From: an uncultured Alphaproteobacteria bacterium
GTDB lineage: Bacteria; Pseudomonadota; Alphaproteobacteria; CAAHEQ01; UBA3637
NCBI GenBank assembly: GCA_947624545.1
Contig: CANQKV010000004.1
Span: 1 to 45,634, forward strand
Direction: 5' to 3'
Length of the DNA: 45,634 nt
The notes below the pieces were generated by a model. That model searched no databases, had not been told where the DNA came from, and saw only the letters and a program-made list of their open reading frames with translations. Positions within the stretch are counted from its first letter, which is position 1; the number at the start of each line of letters is the position of its first letter. Position numbers and translations under genes: made by a program. Positions 17,149 through 27,320 of the stretch are shown in pieces.

Positions 17149-17505
17149 TTACATTCGATCCGTTGATAACGGTTCACCGCCTAAAATATGGGCATGCAAA
17201 TGCGGCACTTCCTGCCCGCTGTTTTTGCCCGAATTAAAAACAAGCCGATACCCCTCTTTCACAACGCCCAACTTTTCAGCCGTTCGAACAATGGCGCGCA
17301 TATATCCTTCAATTTCGGAAGCCGTCGAATGTTCGATAAAATCGGCAAAATCAACAACCATGGCTTTTGAAATGACCAACGCGTGAATTTTTGCCTTAGG
17401 TGCAATATCATAAAAAGCAAGCGCATATTCATCTTCATATATTTTATTTGCGGGGATTTCTCCGCGTAAAATTTTAGCAAAAACATTATCCGAATTATAT
17501 TCCAT
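17149..17505 (-). CDS. HIT family (HinT-like) nucleotide-binding protein
   Basis: NVFAKILRGEIPANKIYEDEYALAFYDIAPKAKIHALVI ... GQEVPHLHAHILGG. Confidence 0.95.
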   Translation of the reverse strand: MEYNSDNVFAKILRGEIPANKIYEDEYALAFYDIAPKAKIHALVISKAMVVDFADFIEHSTASEIEGYMRAIVRTAEKLGVVKEGYRLVFNSGKNSGQEVPHLHAHILGGEPLSTDRM

Positions 17506-17597
17506 AGCAAATATCCTTTCTTTTTGGTTGCAATTTTTGTTTCTTTTGATAAAATAACATCAGATGAAAAAAGGTTCAATGAAAAAAAGGATTTTAA

Positions 17598-18731
17598 ATG
17601 AAAAATTTTTGGAAATTAAGTTTAAGCGCCCTTTTTGTGACTTTATTACCGCTCGTTGCTTCGGCAAATGACGTCTATATTATTTCGGGTGTGCCGATAT
17701 CCGGCGAATCCGATTCCTCCGCCCGCGCGCGGGAACAAGCTTTAATGCGCGGGAAAAAACAGGCGTTTAACGAGTTGTTGGATACCGTTGTTGCCGTACA
17801 GGACAGAGAAAAAGTATCTGTTGACGATGAAAAACTGATTGAATCGTTTGTGCAGGATATTTCGGTTGCCAACGAAAAAGCCGGTTCGACAAATTATTAC
17901 GGAGCGCTCACCGTTCGGTTCAAAGCCCCCGAAATTCGGCGCTTGTTGGAAGATGCGCAAGTGAGTTTTTTGGCGCGTCTTCCGCAACCGTTTATTGTCA
18001 TTCCCGTTTATCAAACCGAACAGAGCATTTTTCTTTTCTCGGAAAACAATCCGCTTTGGAAAGCGGTTCAAAACAATATGCCCGCAACGCGTCTTTTTAC
18101 TTTTCAACCCGTTCGCGGCGATTCCGATGATGAAATGCTTGCCCAATCCGGTATTGTGAATCAAAATCAACATTCATTAGGCGAGTTGGCACAGAAATAT
18201 TATGTATCGCAGATTCTGATTCTGAAAGTTATAAAGCAAAATACCGCTTATACCGTTTCATCAACCGTTTTGCCGACGGGTTCGGCTCCGGAAGCGGAAG
18301 TTTCTTTTAAAATAACCGATGACAGAGAATCACCCGAAAAAGTATGTACCGATTTATTAAAAGATGCCATACGTGCCATGACAAAAAAATGGCTGTATCT
18401 GACACAAAACACCGCGCAACCGATTACCGTTTATCAAGTGTTTGCACCGATTGAAAAAGTTTCGGATTTATCCCGAATGAAACAAAAATTGGCGCGCCTG
18501 AACTTTGCCGATAAAGTAGATATAAAAGGCTTTTCCAATAAACATCTTGCCGTTGATTTTCATTATCGCGGTTCGGCGGAAGAATTGGGAGAAAAGTTAA
18601 AGTTGAATCATTTAATTTTATCATCGGATACCGATTCTCTCGGACAACCGATTTATCGACTGACGGAAGAATCATCACCCAATCTTTTATCGGAAACATC
18701 TGCCGAAAATGATATGAATGAGGGACTATGA
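17598..18731 (+). CDS. DUF2066 domain-containing secreted protein
   Basis: Signal peptide; VYIISGVPISGESDSSARAREQALMRGKKQAFNELLD typical of DUF2066; overlaps perM by ATGA. Confidence 0.8.
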   Translation: MKNFWKLSLSALFVTLLPLVASANDVYIISGVPISGESDSSARAREQALMRGKKQAFNELLDTVVAVQDREKVSVDDEKLIESFVQDISVANEKAGSTNYYGALTVRFKAPEIRRLLEDAQVSFLARLPQPFIVIPVYQTEQSIFLFSENNPLWKAVQNNMPATRLFTFQPVRGDSDDEMLAQSGIVNQNQHSLGELAQKYYVSQILILKVIKQNTAYTVSSTVLPTGSAPEAEVSFKITDDRESPEKVCTDLLKDAIRAMTKKWLYLTQNTAQPITVYQVFAPIEKVSDLSRMKQKLARLNFADKVDIKGFSNKHLAVDFHYRGSAEELGEKLKLNHLILSSDTDSLGQPIYRLTEESSPNLLSETSAENDMNEGL

Positions 18732-19813
18732 ATCAAAAAGGAACAATGACAAAATCACAAAAAACCGGATTAATCATAACAGCGGTATTATCGGGCATCT
18801 TCGGATTTGCTTACGCGGTGTCCGATATTTTATTGCCCTTTATTTTAGCTTTTGTTCTGGCTTATTTATTGCATCCCGCCGTTTTATCATTGGAAAAAAA
18901 AGGGTTTCCCCGTTGGCTTGCCACAACAAGCGTTATGGGGTTGTTCGGCTTGTTTATTTTAAGCATTGTTTTTATTGTCGTTCCTATATTGCAAGCACAG
19001 ATTTTAACGTTGCTTTCCAAAGCACCGTTTATTATTTCCGCTGTGTGGGAACATATTAAACAATTAATTTTATATACCAAAGAAAATATCACGCAAGAAC
19101 AATTATCGGAACTTTCGGGTACCGTTTCTCAATATATATTAAGCGCCTTAAATTCGGTAGCGACAAACGCGGTGAAAGTTGTTTCGGGCGGTGTTGTTTT
19201 CTTTAATGTTGTTTCCTTATTTATGATAACACCCATTATATTATTTTATGTTTTGCGAGACTGGAAGGATGTAGAAGATCAAATGGCATCATTTATTCCG
19301 AAAAAAAAGAAAAAAGAAGTTTTAAACTTATGGCGTGAAATTAACACAACTTTGTCGGGCTTTATTCGCGGACAATCAACCGTTTGCTTGTTGTTAGGGC
19401 TTTATTATGCTTCCGGCTTATCGCTCATCGGATTGGAATACGGCTTATTAGTCGGCTTTTTAGCAGGCATTTTGTCTTTTATTCCTTATTTCGGCTTTTT
19501 AACGGGCGTTGTTTTAAGCGTTATTTTGGGCATATCCATGCATGCACCGCTTTCGTTATGGATTGCCATGGGTATTGTGTTTGTTATCGGACAAATTTTG
19601 GAAGGATATGTGCTGACTCCGAAATTGGTCGGCGATAAAGTCGGACTGCACCCGGTTTGGGTTATTTTTGCCTTGTTTGCCGGCGGTGCTTTATTCGGTT
19701 TTGTCGGTATTTTGATTGCCGTACCGGTCGCGGCGGTCATCGGCATTATCATTCGACGTCTTTTAAAATGGTATCACACAACGGCGCTTTACGATAACAA
19801 GGGAAAAAAATGA
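18728..19813 (+). CDS. AI-2E/PerM family transporter
   Basis: DILLPFILAFVLAYLLHPAV ... FIRGQSTVCLLLGLYYASGLSLIGLEYGLLVGFLAGILSFIPYFG. Confidence 0.93.
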   Translation: MNQKGTMTKSQKTGLIITAVLSGIFGFAYAVSDILLPFILAFVLAYLLHPAVLSLEKKGFPRWLATTSVMGLFGLFILSIVFIVVPILQAQILTLLSKAPFIISAVWEHIKQLILYTKENITQEQLSELSGTVSQYILSALNSVATNAVKVVSGGVVFFNVVSLFMITPIILFYVLRDWKDVEDQMASFIPKKKKKEVLNLWREINTTLSGFIRGQSTVCLLLGLYYASGLSLIGLEYGLLVGFLAGILSFIPYFGFLTGVVLSVILGISMHAPLSLWIAMGIVFVIGQILEGYVLTPKLVGDKVGLHPVWVIFALFAGGALFGFVGILIAVPVAAVIGIIIRRLLKWYHTTALYDNKGKK

Positions 19814-20490
19814 CTCATCAACTGACTTTTTCGTTAAGTTATCGTCCGGCGTTCGGACGGCGTGATTTTTTGGTCGGTGCCTGTAATGAAGAAGCCGTCG
19901 CCTGGATTGATAAATATCCGAATTGGTCGGAATCGGCATTGCTGATTTGCGGCGCGAGCGGTTGCGGAAAATCGCATTTGGCTTCCATTTTTTCACAAAC
20001 GCAATTATCGGCAAAATCACTTTCTTTACAAAAAGCTTTGGCACAAACAGCGCAAAAAATTGTGGTGGAAGATATTGATCTTCTGTTAAGTGAAGAAGCT
20101 TTATTTTGTCTTTATAACAAGATAACCGAACGTCACGGCGCGCTTTTAATGACGGCGCGCACATTGCCGTTTTTTAAATTAAAAGATTTGCGCTCCCGAA
20201 TGAATGCCGTTCCGAAAGTGTTTATTTCCACACCTGATGAAGAATTATTGGGCGCCGTGTTTATGAAAATATTATATGAAAAACAGTTAAATGTAAATCC
20301 GAATCTGGCGGAATACGCCGTAACGCGACTACCGCGGTCGTTCGAAGCGGTCGTTGGCTTTACGGAAATTATTGATACGTTATCTCTTTCACAACAACAA
20401 AAAATAACGCTGCCGTTGATGCGTCACGCCTTAAAAATATGGGAAAATACTCAAAAAGAAAAAACAGAACAATTCAGTTTTTTTGAATAA
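19810..20490 (+). CDS. hda: DnaA-related regulatory inactivator (HdaA-like)
   Basis: TFSLSYRPAFGRRDFLVGACNEEAVAWID..LLICGASGCGKSHLASIF; short DnaA AAA+ homologue. Confidence 0.88.
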   Translation: MTHQLTFSLSYRPAFGRRDFLVGACNEEAVAWIDKYPNWSESALLICGASGCGKSHLASIFSQTQLSAKSLSLQKALAQTAQKIVVEDIDLLLSEEALFCLYNKITERHGALLMTARTLPFFKLKDLRSRMNAVPKVFISTPDEELLGAVFMKILYEKQLNVNPNLAEYAVTRLPRSFEAVVGFTEIIDTLSLSQQQKITLPLMRHALKIWENTQKEKTEQFSFFE

Positions 20491-20506
20491 TCTGTTGAAA
20501 CACCTC

Positions 20507-20536
20507 TTGACAAAATAAGGTGTTTAATGCTATGAA
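20507..20536 (+). promoter_or_regulatory. Promoter for ndk
   Basis: TTGACA - 18 nt - TATGAA. Confidence 0.45.
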
Positions 20537-20572
20537 GAAAATGTTTTTTGCGTTATAAAAAAGGAGTAAAAA

Positions 20573-20995
20573 ATGGCAAAAGAAAGAACTTTTTCAATGA
20601 TTAAACCCGATGCAACCGCTCGTAATCTGACCGGTGCCATCAATGCTAAAATTGAAGCGGCAGGATTAAGAATTGTTGCACAAAAACGCGTTAAAATGAC
20701 CAGAGAACAAGCCGAAAGATTTTATGGCGAACATCAGGGAAAACCGTTTTTCGAAGAGTTGGTTTCGTTTATGTCTTCTGCGCCGATTGTTGTTCAAGTG
20801 TTGGAAGGGGAAAACGCCATTGCCGCTTATCGGAAAATTATGGGAAAAACCGATCCTGCCGAAGCAGATAAAGGAACTATTCGTGCCGAGTTTGCCGAAA
20901 GTAAAGGACATAATTCCGTTCACGGTTCCGATTCGCCCGAATCGGCAGCACGGGAAATCGCCCAATGGTTTAGTATTAATGAGATTGTCGGGTAG
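20573..20995 (+). CDS. ndk: Nucleoside diphosphate kinase
   Basis: [25 protein letters not shown] ... [16 protein letters not shown]. Confidence 0.98.
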   Translation: MAKERTFSMIKPDATARNLTGAINAKIEAAGLRIVAQKRVKMTREQAERFYGEHQGKPFFEELVSFMSSAPIVVQVLEGENAIAAYRKIMGKTDPAEADKGTIRAEFAESKGHNSVHGSDSPESAAREIAQWFSINEIVG

Positions 20996-21020
20996 TTTTT
21001 TCTTAAAAACAGCGTTATCG

Positions 21021-21053
21021 AAAAAAACCGTGTAAAAAAACACGGTTTTTTTA
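21021..21053 (+). terminator. Intrinsic terminator after ndk
   Basis: aaaaaaaccgtg taaaaaaa cacggttttttt. Confidence 0.9.
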
Positions 21054-21132
21054 TGCAAAAAAGTCGATTTGTTTATAAATTCTTAATGAAGATGTGATAT
21101 GTTTAAGAAAATTTGAAGGAAAAAACAAAAAA

Positions 21133-22062
21133 ATGGTAACAAAGCAACCCCATATTCCGGTTTTACTCAAAGAAGTTTTAAAAAACCTAAAATGTGACAA
21201 ACCCGGTGTGTTTATTGACGGTACATTCGGTGCCGGCGGTTACACACGCGCTATTTTGGAAGCCAATTCGGAAAACAAAGTGATTGCTTTTGACAGAGAT
21301 TCTTTCGTGGTGCCGACTGCCGATTCTTTTAAACGCAAATACGGGGCGCGTTTTTCCTTTATACAAGATTGTTTCAGTCGTATGCCGTTACATATATCAA
21401 AACGCGTTGACGGACTTGTTTTGGATTTGGGTATTTCCTCCATGCAAATTGATCAGCCGACACGCGGTTTTTCATTTCGGACAGACGGTCCGCTTGATAT
21501 GCGTATGGGACAAGGCGGTACCAGCGCTCGAGAAGTGGTGAATATGTACGATGAAAATCAACTGGCGGATATTTTTTATCAATACGGCGAAGAACGTGCT
21601 GCCCGTCGAATTGCAAGAGCTGTTGTAAAAGAGCGTTTGCGTCACCCGATTTTATCGACATTGCAACTGGCTGAAATTATTCATCAGGTTATGCCAAAAC
21701 CGAAAGACGGTTCGGATAGTGCCATGCGCACGTTTCAAGCGTTGCGTATTTTTGTGAATAACGAGCTGAAAGAATTGGAAGCGGCATTGGAAGCCTCGAA
21801 AATTTTACTGGCACCCGAAGGACGTTTGGTGGTTGTTTCGTTTCATTCGTTGGAAGACAGAATTGTTAAAAACTTTTTAATTCAAAACTCATCGTTGCGT
21901 CCGAATGAAAATCGCCATATCGCTTTTACACATTCCGTTCATCACAATTTATTTAAAGTCATGACCAAACGTCCGATTACTCCGACGGCGGAAGAACAAC
22001 AATACAATTCGCGTTCGCACAGCGCCAAACTGCGGTGCGGGATTCGGTTGGAGGACGCATGA
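21133..22062 (+). CDS. rsmH: 16S rRNA (cytosine-N4)-methyltransferase RsmH/MraW
   Basis: HIPVLLKEVLKNL...GVFIDGTFGAGGYTRAIL ... LDLGISSMQIDQPTRGFSFRTDGPLDMRM. Confidence 0.97.
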   Translation: MVTKQPHIPVLLKEVLKNLKCDKPGVFIDGTFGAGGYTRAILEANSENKVIAFDRDSFVVPTADSFKRKYGARFSFIQDCFSRMPLHISKRVDGLVLDLGISSMQIDQPTRGFSFRTDGPLDMRMGQGGTSAREVVNMYDENQLADIFYQYGEERAARRIARAVVKERLRHPILSTLQLAEIIHQVMPKPKDGSDSAMRTFQALRIFVNNELKELEAALEASKILLAPEGRLVVVSFHSLEDRIVKNFLIQNSSLRPNENRHIAFTHSVHHNLFKVMTKRPITPTAEEQQYNSRSHSAKLRCGIRLEDA

Positions 22063-22718
22063 GAAAAACATTGATTAATGCTTTGTGTCTGTTCATTGCC
22101 GTTTTATCGGGTATTTGCCTGTTTATTTTAAAATATCAGGTCAAAGAAGAAGAACGGTTGCTTCAAAAAATTCATCGGGAAATTCTGCAAAACAAGCGTG
22201 AAATTCATATGTTGGAAGCCGAATGGGCGCACTTAAACGATCCGCAACGCCTCTTGGAGTTGGTACAAAGTCAAACGAACTGGGAAAGAATTTCTGCCAA
22301 ACAAATCAGTATGCTTTCCGATATTCCGTTGCGTCCCGAATTATTACCGAAAGCGCCCGAAGTTATTGAAATAGCGGAAGAAACGCAAAAAGCGGAACCT
22401 GAAAAACAATCAGTTAAAGAAATTGTTACCATTGCGTCATCTCAAAAAAATCCCGTCAAAAAACAAGAAGAAAGCAAAACAGTTCATCTTGATAAAAAAA
22501 ATAATATGTCCGAAACCGTTTCGAAAACGTCCGCTCAACCGAAAGGCGCGGTTGTCGGCGGTGTTTGGAAACCGTCAACGCGGCAATCGACAAGCAATTC
22601 TCTTGTCGCCTCCGGTGCAAAAAAATCGACAGCACAACAAAAACCGCGTGAGAGTGATTCACTCAAAAAAGGCTCTGCTGCTTTATCAACGCTTTCTCAA
22701 CACAAGGAGAAACGCTGA
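22059..22718 (+). CDS. ftsL: FtsL-like cell division protein with long C-terminal extension
   Basis: Position between rsmH and ftsI; TM helix followed by coiled coil LLQKIHREILQNKREIHMLEAEWAHLNDPQRL; ATGA overlap with rsmH. Confidence 0.82.
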   Translation: MRKTLINALCLFIAVLSGICLFILKYQVKEEERLLQKIHREILQNKREIHMLEAEWAHLNDPQRLLELVQSQTNWERISAKQISMLSDIPLRPELLPKAPEVIEIAEETQKAEPEKQSVKEIVTIASSQKNPVKKQEESKTVHLDKKNNMSETVSKTSAQPKGAVVGGVWKPSTRQSTSNSLVASGAKKSTAQQKPRESDSLKKGSAALSTLSQHKEKR

Positions 22719-24466
22719 TGTTGTTTCGTAAGAAAAAAGAAGTATTTTATTATGCCGGACAGGAAATTGCCCGAACACCGATGGATAAATATAAATGTCT
22801 TGACGCGGCAACACGCGGTGTCGTTGAAAAGGCAAACGGACGAATTACTTTTGTCATGGTGGTGTTCGGTCTTTGCTTTTTAGCCATTATCTGTCGTTTG
22901 TTTCAACTCAGCGTGATGAATTATCATTCCCGACAGTTCATTCCCTCCGTTTTAAAAACAGATGTTGATTTTGCCCGCTATAACATTTTGGACAGAAACG
23001 GTATGATTTTAGCGACCAGCGTTCCGACAAAAGATTTATCCGTTAATCCGCGCAAGGTTAAACCGGAAGCCCGCGAAAGTGTTGCCAAAAATCTGGCGGC
23101 CGTCTTGCCCGGTGTTACCGAAAGCGAAATTATGAAAAAATTATTGGCGCCCGGTTCGTTTCGTTATATCAAACGAAACATTACACCGATTGAACAAAAA
23201 GATGTGAATTGGCTCGGTTATTACTTTTTGGAAGAAACAAACGGCGAAAAACGAGTTTATCCGCAAGGAAATTTATTTTCGCATTTATTGGGCAGTGTTG
23301 ATATTGATAATCACGGAACGGCAGGCTTGGAAAAAGCTTATGATACGGTATTGCAGGAAAAAGATTTAACGCTTTCTTTGGATTTATCCGTTCAGGAAAT
23401 TGTGCGCAAAACGTTAATTGAAAATATTGAAAAGTTTAAGGCGGAAGGCGGTATGAGCATTGTAATGGACGTCAATACGGGAGAAGTGATTGCAAGCGTT
23501 TCGTTACCGGATTATAATCCGAATTTGCCGTTAGACGAAAACGATAAAGATAAACTGTTTAACAAAGCAACGCTGGGCGCCTATGAATTCGGTTCGGTAT
23601 TTAAGTTATTCAATACGGCAATGGGGTTGGATTCAGGTGTGATTAAACCGACAGACAGTTATGATGCCGGTCACGCCATTAAAATCGGGCGGAAAACGTT
23701 TACGGATTATCGCGGAGAAAATCGTCCGCTGTTGGTGCCGGAAATTTTAATTCATTCATCAAACCTCGGCTCTATTCGCATTGCATTGAAAGCCGGATAT
23801 AAACGCCAAAAAGAATTTTTAGAGCGTTTCGGATTTTATAAACCGCTGCCCATTCCTTTGCCCGAACGAACGCGCACACAATATCCGCATGCAAAAAAGT
23901 GGGCGGAAATTACCTCGGCAAACGTTGCTTTCGGATACGGTATTTCCGTATCACCTCTGCATTTAATCAGCGCTGTTTCGGCATTGGTTAACGGCGGATA
24001 TTATCATGTGCCGACATTCTTAAAAGACGGAAACAAAGGTAAGCCCGAATATCAGGTTGTTTCCGAAAAAACATCGGAAATAATCCGTCATATGATGTGG
24101 GGCGTTATTAATTGGAACATAAAACCGAATAATCCTGTTTACGGATATGCCGTCGGCGGAAAAACGGGAACGGCAAACCTGATTAAAAACGGACGGTATG
24201 TCGAGGGAACGTCGCGAACCAGTTTTGTAAGTGCTTTTCCGATGAATGATCCGAAATATGCCGTAATGGTCACGCTTGAAAATCCGAAACGCATTAAAGA
24301 AACATATAACTTCAACACGGCAGGGTGGAATGCCAAGCCGACCGGACTTCAAATTATTGCGCAAATTGCCCCCTATTTGGGAATCGCGCCCCAAGAACCC
24401 TGGGCGCAACCGCCTTATATGCAACGGGCAATCGAGGCAACATACAAGGCTAAAAAAAGGTGGTAA
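22718..24466 (+). CDS. ftsI: Peptidoglycan transpeptidase FtsI (PBP3)
   Basis: YNILDRNGMILATSVPTKDLSVNP ... GSVFKLFNTAMGLDSG ... SSNLGS ... VGGKTGTANL. Confidence 0.96.
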   Translation: MLFRKKKEVFYYAGQEIARTPMDKYKCLDAATRGVVEKANGRITFVMVVFGLCFLAIICRLFQLSVMNYHSRQFIPSVLKTDVDFARYNILDRNGMILATSVPTKDLSVNPRKVKPEARESVAKNLAAVLPGVTESEIMKKLLAPGSFRYIKRNITPIEQKDVNWLGYYFLEETNGEKRVYPQGNLFSHLLGSVDIDNHGTAGLEKAYDTVLQEKDLTLSLDLSVQEIVRKTLIENIEKFKAEGGMSIVMDVNTGEVIASVSLPDYNPNLPLDENDKDKLFNKATLGAYEFGSVFKLFNTAMGLDSGVIKPTDSYDAGHAIKIGRKTFTDYRGENRPLLVPEILIHSSNLGSIRIALKAGYKRQKEFLERFGFYKPLPIPLPERTRTQYPHAKKWAEITSANVAFGYGISVSPLHLISAVSALVNGGYYHVPTFLKDGNKGKPEYQVVSEKTSEIIRHMMWGVINWNIKPNNPVYGYAVGGKTGTANLIKNGRYVEGTSRTSFVSAFPMNDPKYAVMVTLENPKRIKETYNFNTAGWNAKPTGLQIIAQIAPYLGIAPQEPWAQPPYMQRAIEATYKAKKRW

Positions 24467-24467
24467 A

Positions 24468-27320
24468 ATGAAAATATCAGCATTGTTAACACAGCTCAAT
24501 TTAACAAAATCTTCCGTTCAATTACCGAAAGAAGTTTCTTTCGATGTTTTTGAAGAACAATCGATAACGGGTATTTCTTTATCGGCACAAAATGTGCAAA
24601 AAGGCAATCTTTTCGTTGCCGTTCAAGGCACAAAAAAAGACGGTGCCGATTTTATTGATTTAGCCATACAAAACGGTGCCGTTGCCGTGTTGGCAGACAG
24701 AACAAACTTAACCTCAAAATTGCCCGTTTTGGTCGTTGAAAATGCCAATCATACGGCGGCAAAAATTGCCGACTTGTTGTATCCGACACCCGATTTAACG
24801 AAGATTGCCGTGACGGGTACGAACGGTAAAACATCAACGGTTTATTTCGTGCGGGAAATATTAAACAATCTCGGACGGTGTGCCGCCAGTTTGGGTACAA
24901 TCGGCATTGACTCGCCCGTATTGAAAAAAAGCGGTTCCATGACAACCCCCGATTGCGTGACCCTTCATCAATCATTAAAGGAATTAGCCGATAAAGGCGT
25001 TCGCTATGTGGCAATGGAAGCATCAAGTCACGGCTTGGCGCAAGGGCGTTTGGACGGCATTTCCTTTGCGGCAAGCGGTTTTACCAATTTAACACGCGAT
25101 CATTTGGATTATCACGGCACAATGGAAAATTATCTGTCTGCCAAAACACGTTTGTTTGCCGAACGAACGGCATCTGACGGCACCGTTGTTTTAAATGCTG
25201 ATGTGCCGCAATATCAAATGCTTCGGTCGATTGCCGAAAAACAAAATATTCGTGTTTTGTCATACGGTCAAAACGGACAAGAATTACAGCTCGTTTCACA
25301 AAAGCCGACCGCCGGCGGACAAGAGGTCGTTCTGAAAGTTTTAGGGCAAGAATATACCGTGTCTTTATCTGTTTTCGGAAACTTTCAGGTAATGAATATT
25401 TTGTGTGCCGTCGGTTTGTGTTTAGGGCTTCATTTCAAAGTATCCGACATTATGGCGGTTTTACCTGCTTTAAAGGCGCCCGACGGACGCATGGAAGCAG
25501 TAACAACCGTAAACGGCGCTCGCGTTTTTGTGGACTATGCGCACACGCCCGATGCCTTGGAACGGGTTTTAACTTCTTTACGAGCGCACACGCAAAATCG
25601 ACTGATTTGCGTGTTCGGCTGTGGCGGGAATCGAGATACCGGAAAGCGCGCACAAATGGGCGCCATTGCCGATCGATTGGCTGATGTTGTTTATGTGACC
25701 GATGATAATCCGCGCTTTGAAGAACCTGCCGATATTCGAAACGCCATTATGGAAGCGTGTCCGAACGGAATTGAATGCCGTTCACGAATTGAAGCCGTTT
25801 TTCTGGCACTTCATGAGTTAAAAGCGGGCGATATTTGCGTTATCTGCGGAAAAGGTCATGAAACGGGGCAAACCGTTCGGGAAACGGTTTATCATTATAA
25901 CGATAAAGTCGAAGTTTTGGCACAAAGCGCCGCTTTTGAAAAAGAAATTTTATGGTCGCATCAGGAATTATCTTTGGCATTAAATACTTCGGTTGACGCA
26001 AGCATTCAAGCAACGGGGGTTTCCATTGATACACGAACGCTTATGCCCGGCGATTTGTTTATTGCCGTTAAAGGGGAAAATACCGACGGTCATCAATATG
26101 TAAAAACGGCATTGGATAAAGGTGCGATTGCATGTATTACGGATCATTTAATGACGGATATTTTGCCCGAAAAACAAATTGCGGTTTCTGATACAACCGA
26201 TGCTTTGGAAGCGTTGGCACGGTTTGCGCGTATGCGAAGCGAAGCCGTTTTTATCGGCGTGACGGGCAGTTCGGGCAAAACAACCACCAAAGAAATGTTA
26301 AAAACCGTTTTATCCGAACAGGGAGTTACTTTTGCAACCGGCGGAAACTTTAACAATCAAATCGGCGTACCGCTGACATTGGCAAGAATGCCGAAAAATA
26401 CGGAATACGCCGTTATTGAAATGGGTATGAATCATTTTGGTGAAATGGCGTATTTATCAGATATCGTGCGGCCTAATCATACCGTGATTACCATGGTCGG
26501 CGGCGCACATCGGGAATATTTTAAAGATGATGCCGCCATTGCCGAAGCCAAAGCCGAAATTTACACATTTGCCGATATAAACGGAACGGCGGTGTTAAAT
26601 ATTGAAAGTCCGTCATATGCTTATTTGCATGAGCAGGCAAACGCGCGCGGTATTCGTCATATTGTTTCGTTCGGACAAAAGAAAGGCGCCGATTTTGAAT
26701 TAACAAACTGTGCGGTTTCCGCCGAAAAAACGGTTGTTACGTTTCGTTGGAACGGTCTGGAATATACTTATAACATTCACTTTGCCGGACGACATTTTGC
26801 TTTGGATTCGCTAGCCGTTTTGGCAATGATCGATGCTGTCGGCGCCAGTGTGGAACAAGCCTTGAAAGATATTGATAAAACAATGCCGGTTGCGGGTCGC
26901 GGTGCGACGGAAAAAGTGCAAGTCAACGGTAAAACCATTCTGCTGATTGATGATGCGTATAATGCCAATCCGATTTCCATGGCGGCATCCGTTCAAACAC
27001 TCGGCGCACATCAAAATACCCGTCGTGTCGCCGTATTGGGTGATATGTTGGAATTAGGCGCGGAAAGTCAAACATTTCATAAAAATTTGGCACCGATTTT
27101 AATTGCCAATAAAATCAATCAGGTTTTTACCGTCGGTACGGATATGAAAGCCCTGTTTTTATCGTTACCGAAAGAAATGCAAGGAGAAAGCGTTTTATCG
27201 GCGGAAGAAATCATTCCGATATTAAATAAAAATTTAAAAGACGGCGATACGGTTCTTGTGAAAGCCTCAAACGGAACAGGCTTGAAAAAAGTGATTGCCG
27301 CATTGAAAGGAACAAAGTAA
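24468..27320 (+). CDS. murE/murF: MurE-MurF fusion (UDP-MurNAc-tripeptide synthetase and D-Ala-D-Ala ligase)
   Basis: One uninterrupted frame with two Mur ligase P-loops (VTGTNGKTSTV, VTGSSGKTTTKEM); MurE DNPR motif (TDDNPRFEEPADI) indicates meso-DAP specificity; start trimmed from 24276. Confidence 0.95.
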   Translation: MKISALLTQLNLTKSSVQLPKEVSFDVFEEQSITGISLSAQNVQKGNLFVAVQGTKKDGADFIDLAIQNGAVAVLADRTNLTSKLPVLVVENANHTAAKIADLLYPTPDLTKIAVTGTNGKTSTVYFVREILNNLGRCAASLGTIGIDSPVLKKSGSMTTPDCVTLHQSLKELADKGVRYVAMEASSHGLAQGRLDGISFAASGFTNLTRDHLDYHGTMENYLSAKTRLFAERTASDGTVVLNADVPQYQMLRSIAEKQNIRVLSYGQNGQELQLVSQKPTAGGQEVVLKVLGQEYTVSLSVFGNFQVMNILCAVGLCLGLHFKVSDIMAVLPALKAPDGRMEAVTTVNGARVFVDYAHTPDALERVLTSLRAHTQNRLICVFGCGGNRDTGKRAQMGAIADRLADVVYVTDDNPRFEEPADIRNAIMEACPNGIECRSRIEAVFLALHELKAGDICVICGKGHETGQTVRETVYHYNDKVEVLAQSAAFEKEILWSHQELSLALNTSVDASIQATGVSIDTRTLMPGDLFIAVKGENTDGHQYVKTALDKGAIACITDHLMTDILPEKQIAVSDTTDALEALARFARMRSEAVFIGVTGSSGKTTTKEMLKTVLSEQGVTFATGGNFNNQIGVPLTLARMPKNTEYAVIEMGMNHFGEMAYLSDIVRPNHTVITMVGGAHREYFKDDAAIAEAKAEIYTFADINGTAVLNIESPSYAYLHEQANARGIRHIVSFGQKKGADFELTNCAVSAEKTVVTFRWNGLEYTYNIHFAGRHFALDSLAVLAMIDAVGASVEQALKDIDKTMPVAGRGATEKVQVNGKTILLIDDAYNANPISMAASVQTLGAHQNTRRVAVLGDMLELGAESQTFHKNLAPILIANKINQVFTVGTDMKALFLSLPKEMQGESVLSAEEIIPILNKNLKDGDTVLVKASNGTGLKKVIAALKGTK

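Noticed and set aside
18728-20490. DUF2066-perM-hda as a novel operon
   Set aside because: The families are recognisable and I believe similar grouping is common in alphaproteobacteria; ordinary.
20666-21058. 130-aa minus-strand ORF opposite ndk
   Set aside because: Antisense to a highly conserved gene and begins in the terminator.
24276-24467. 64-residue N-terminal extension of MurE-MurF overlapping ftsI
   Set aside because: Out-of-frame reading of the ftsI 3' end; a proper ATG with gtgg/aagg-type RBS lies at 24468 right after the ftsI stop.
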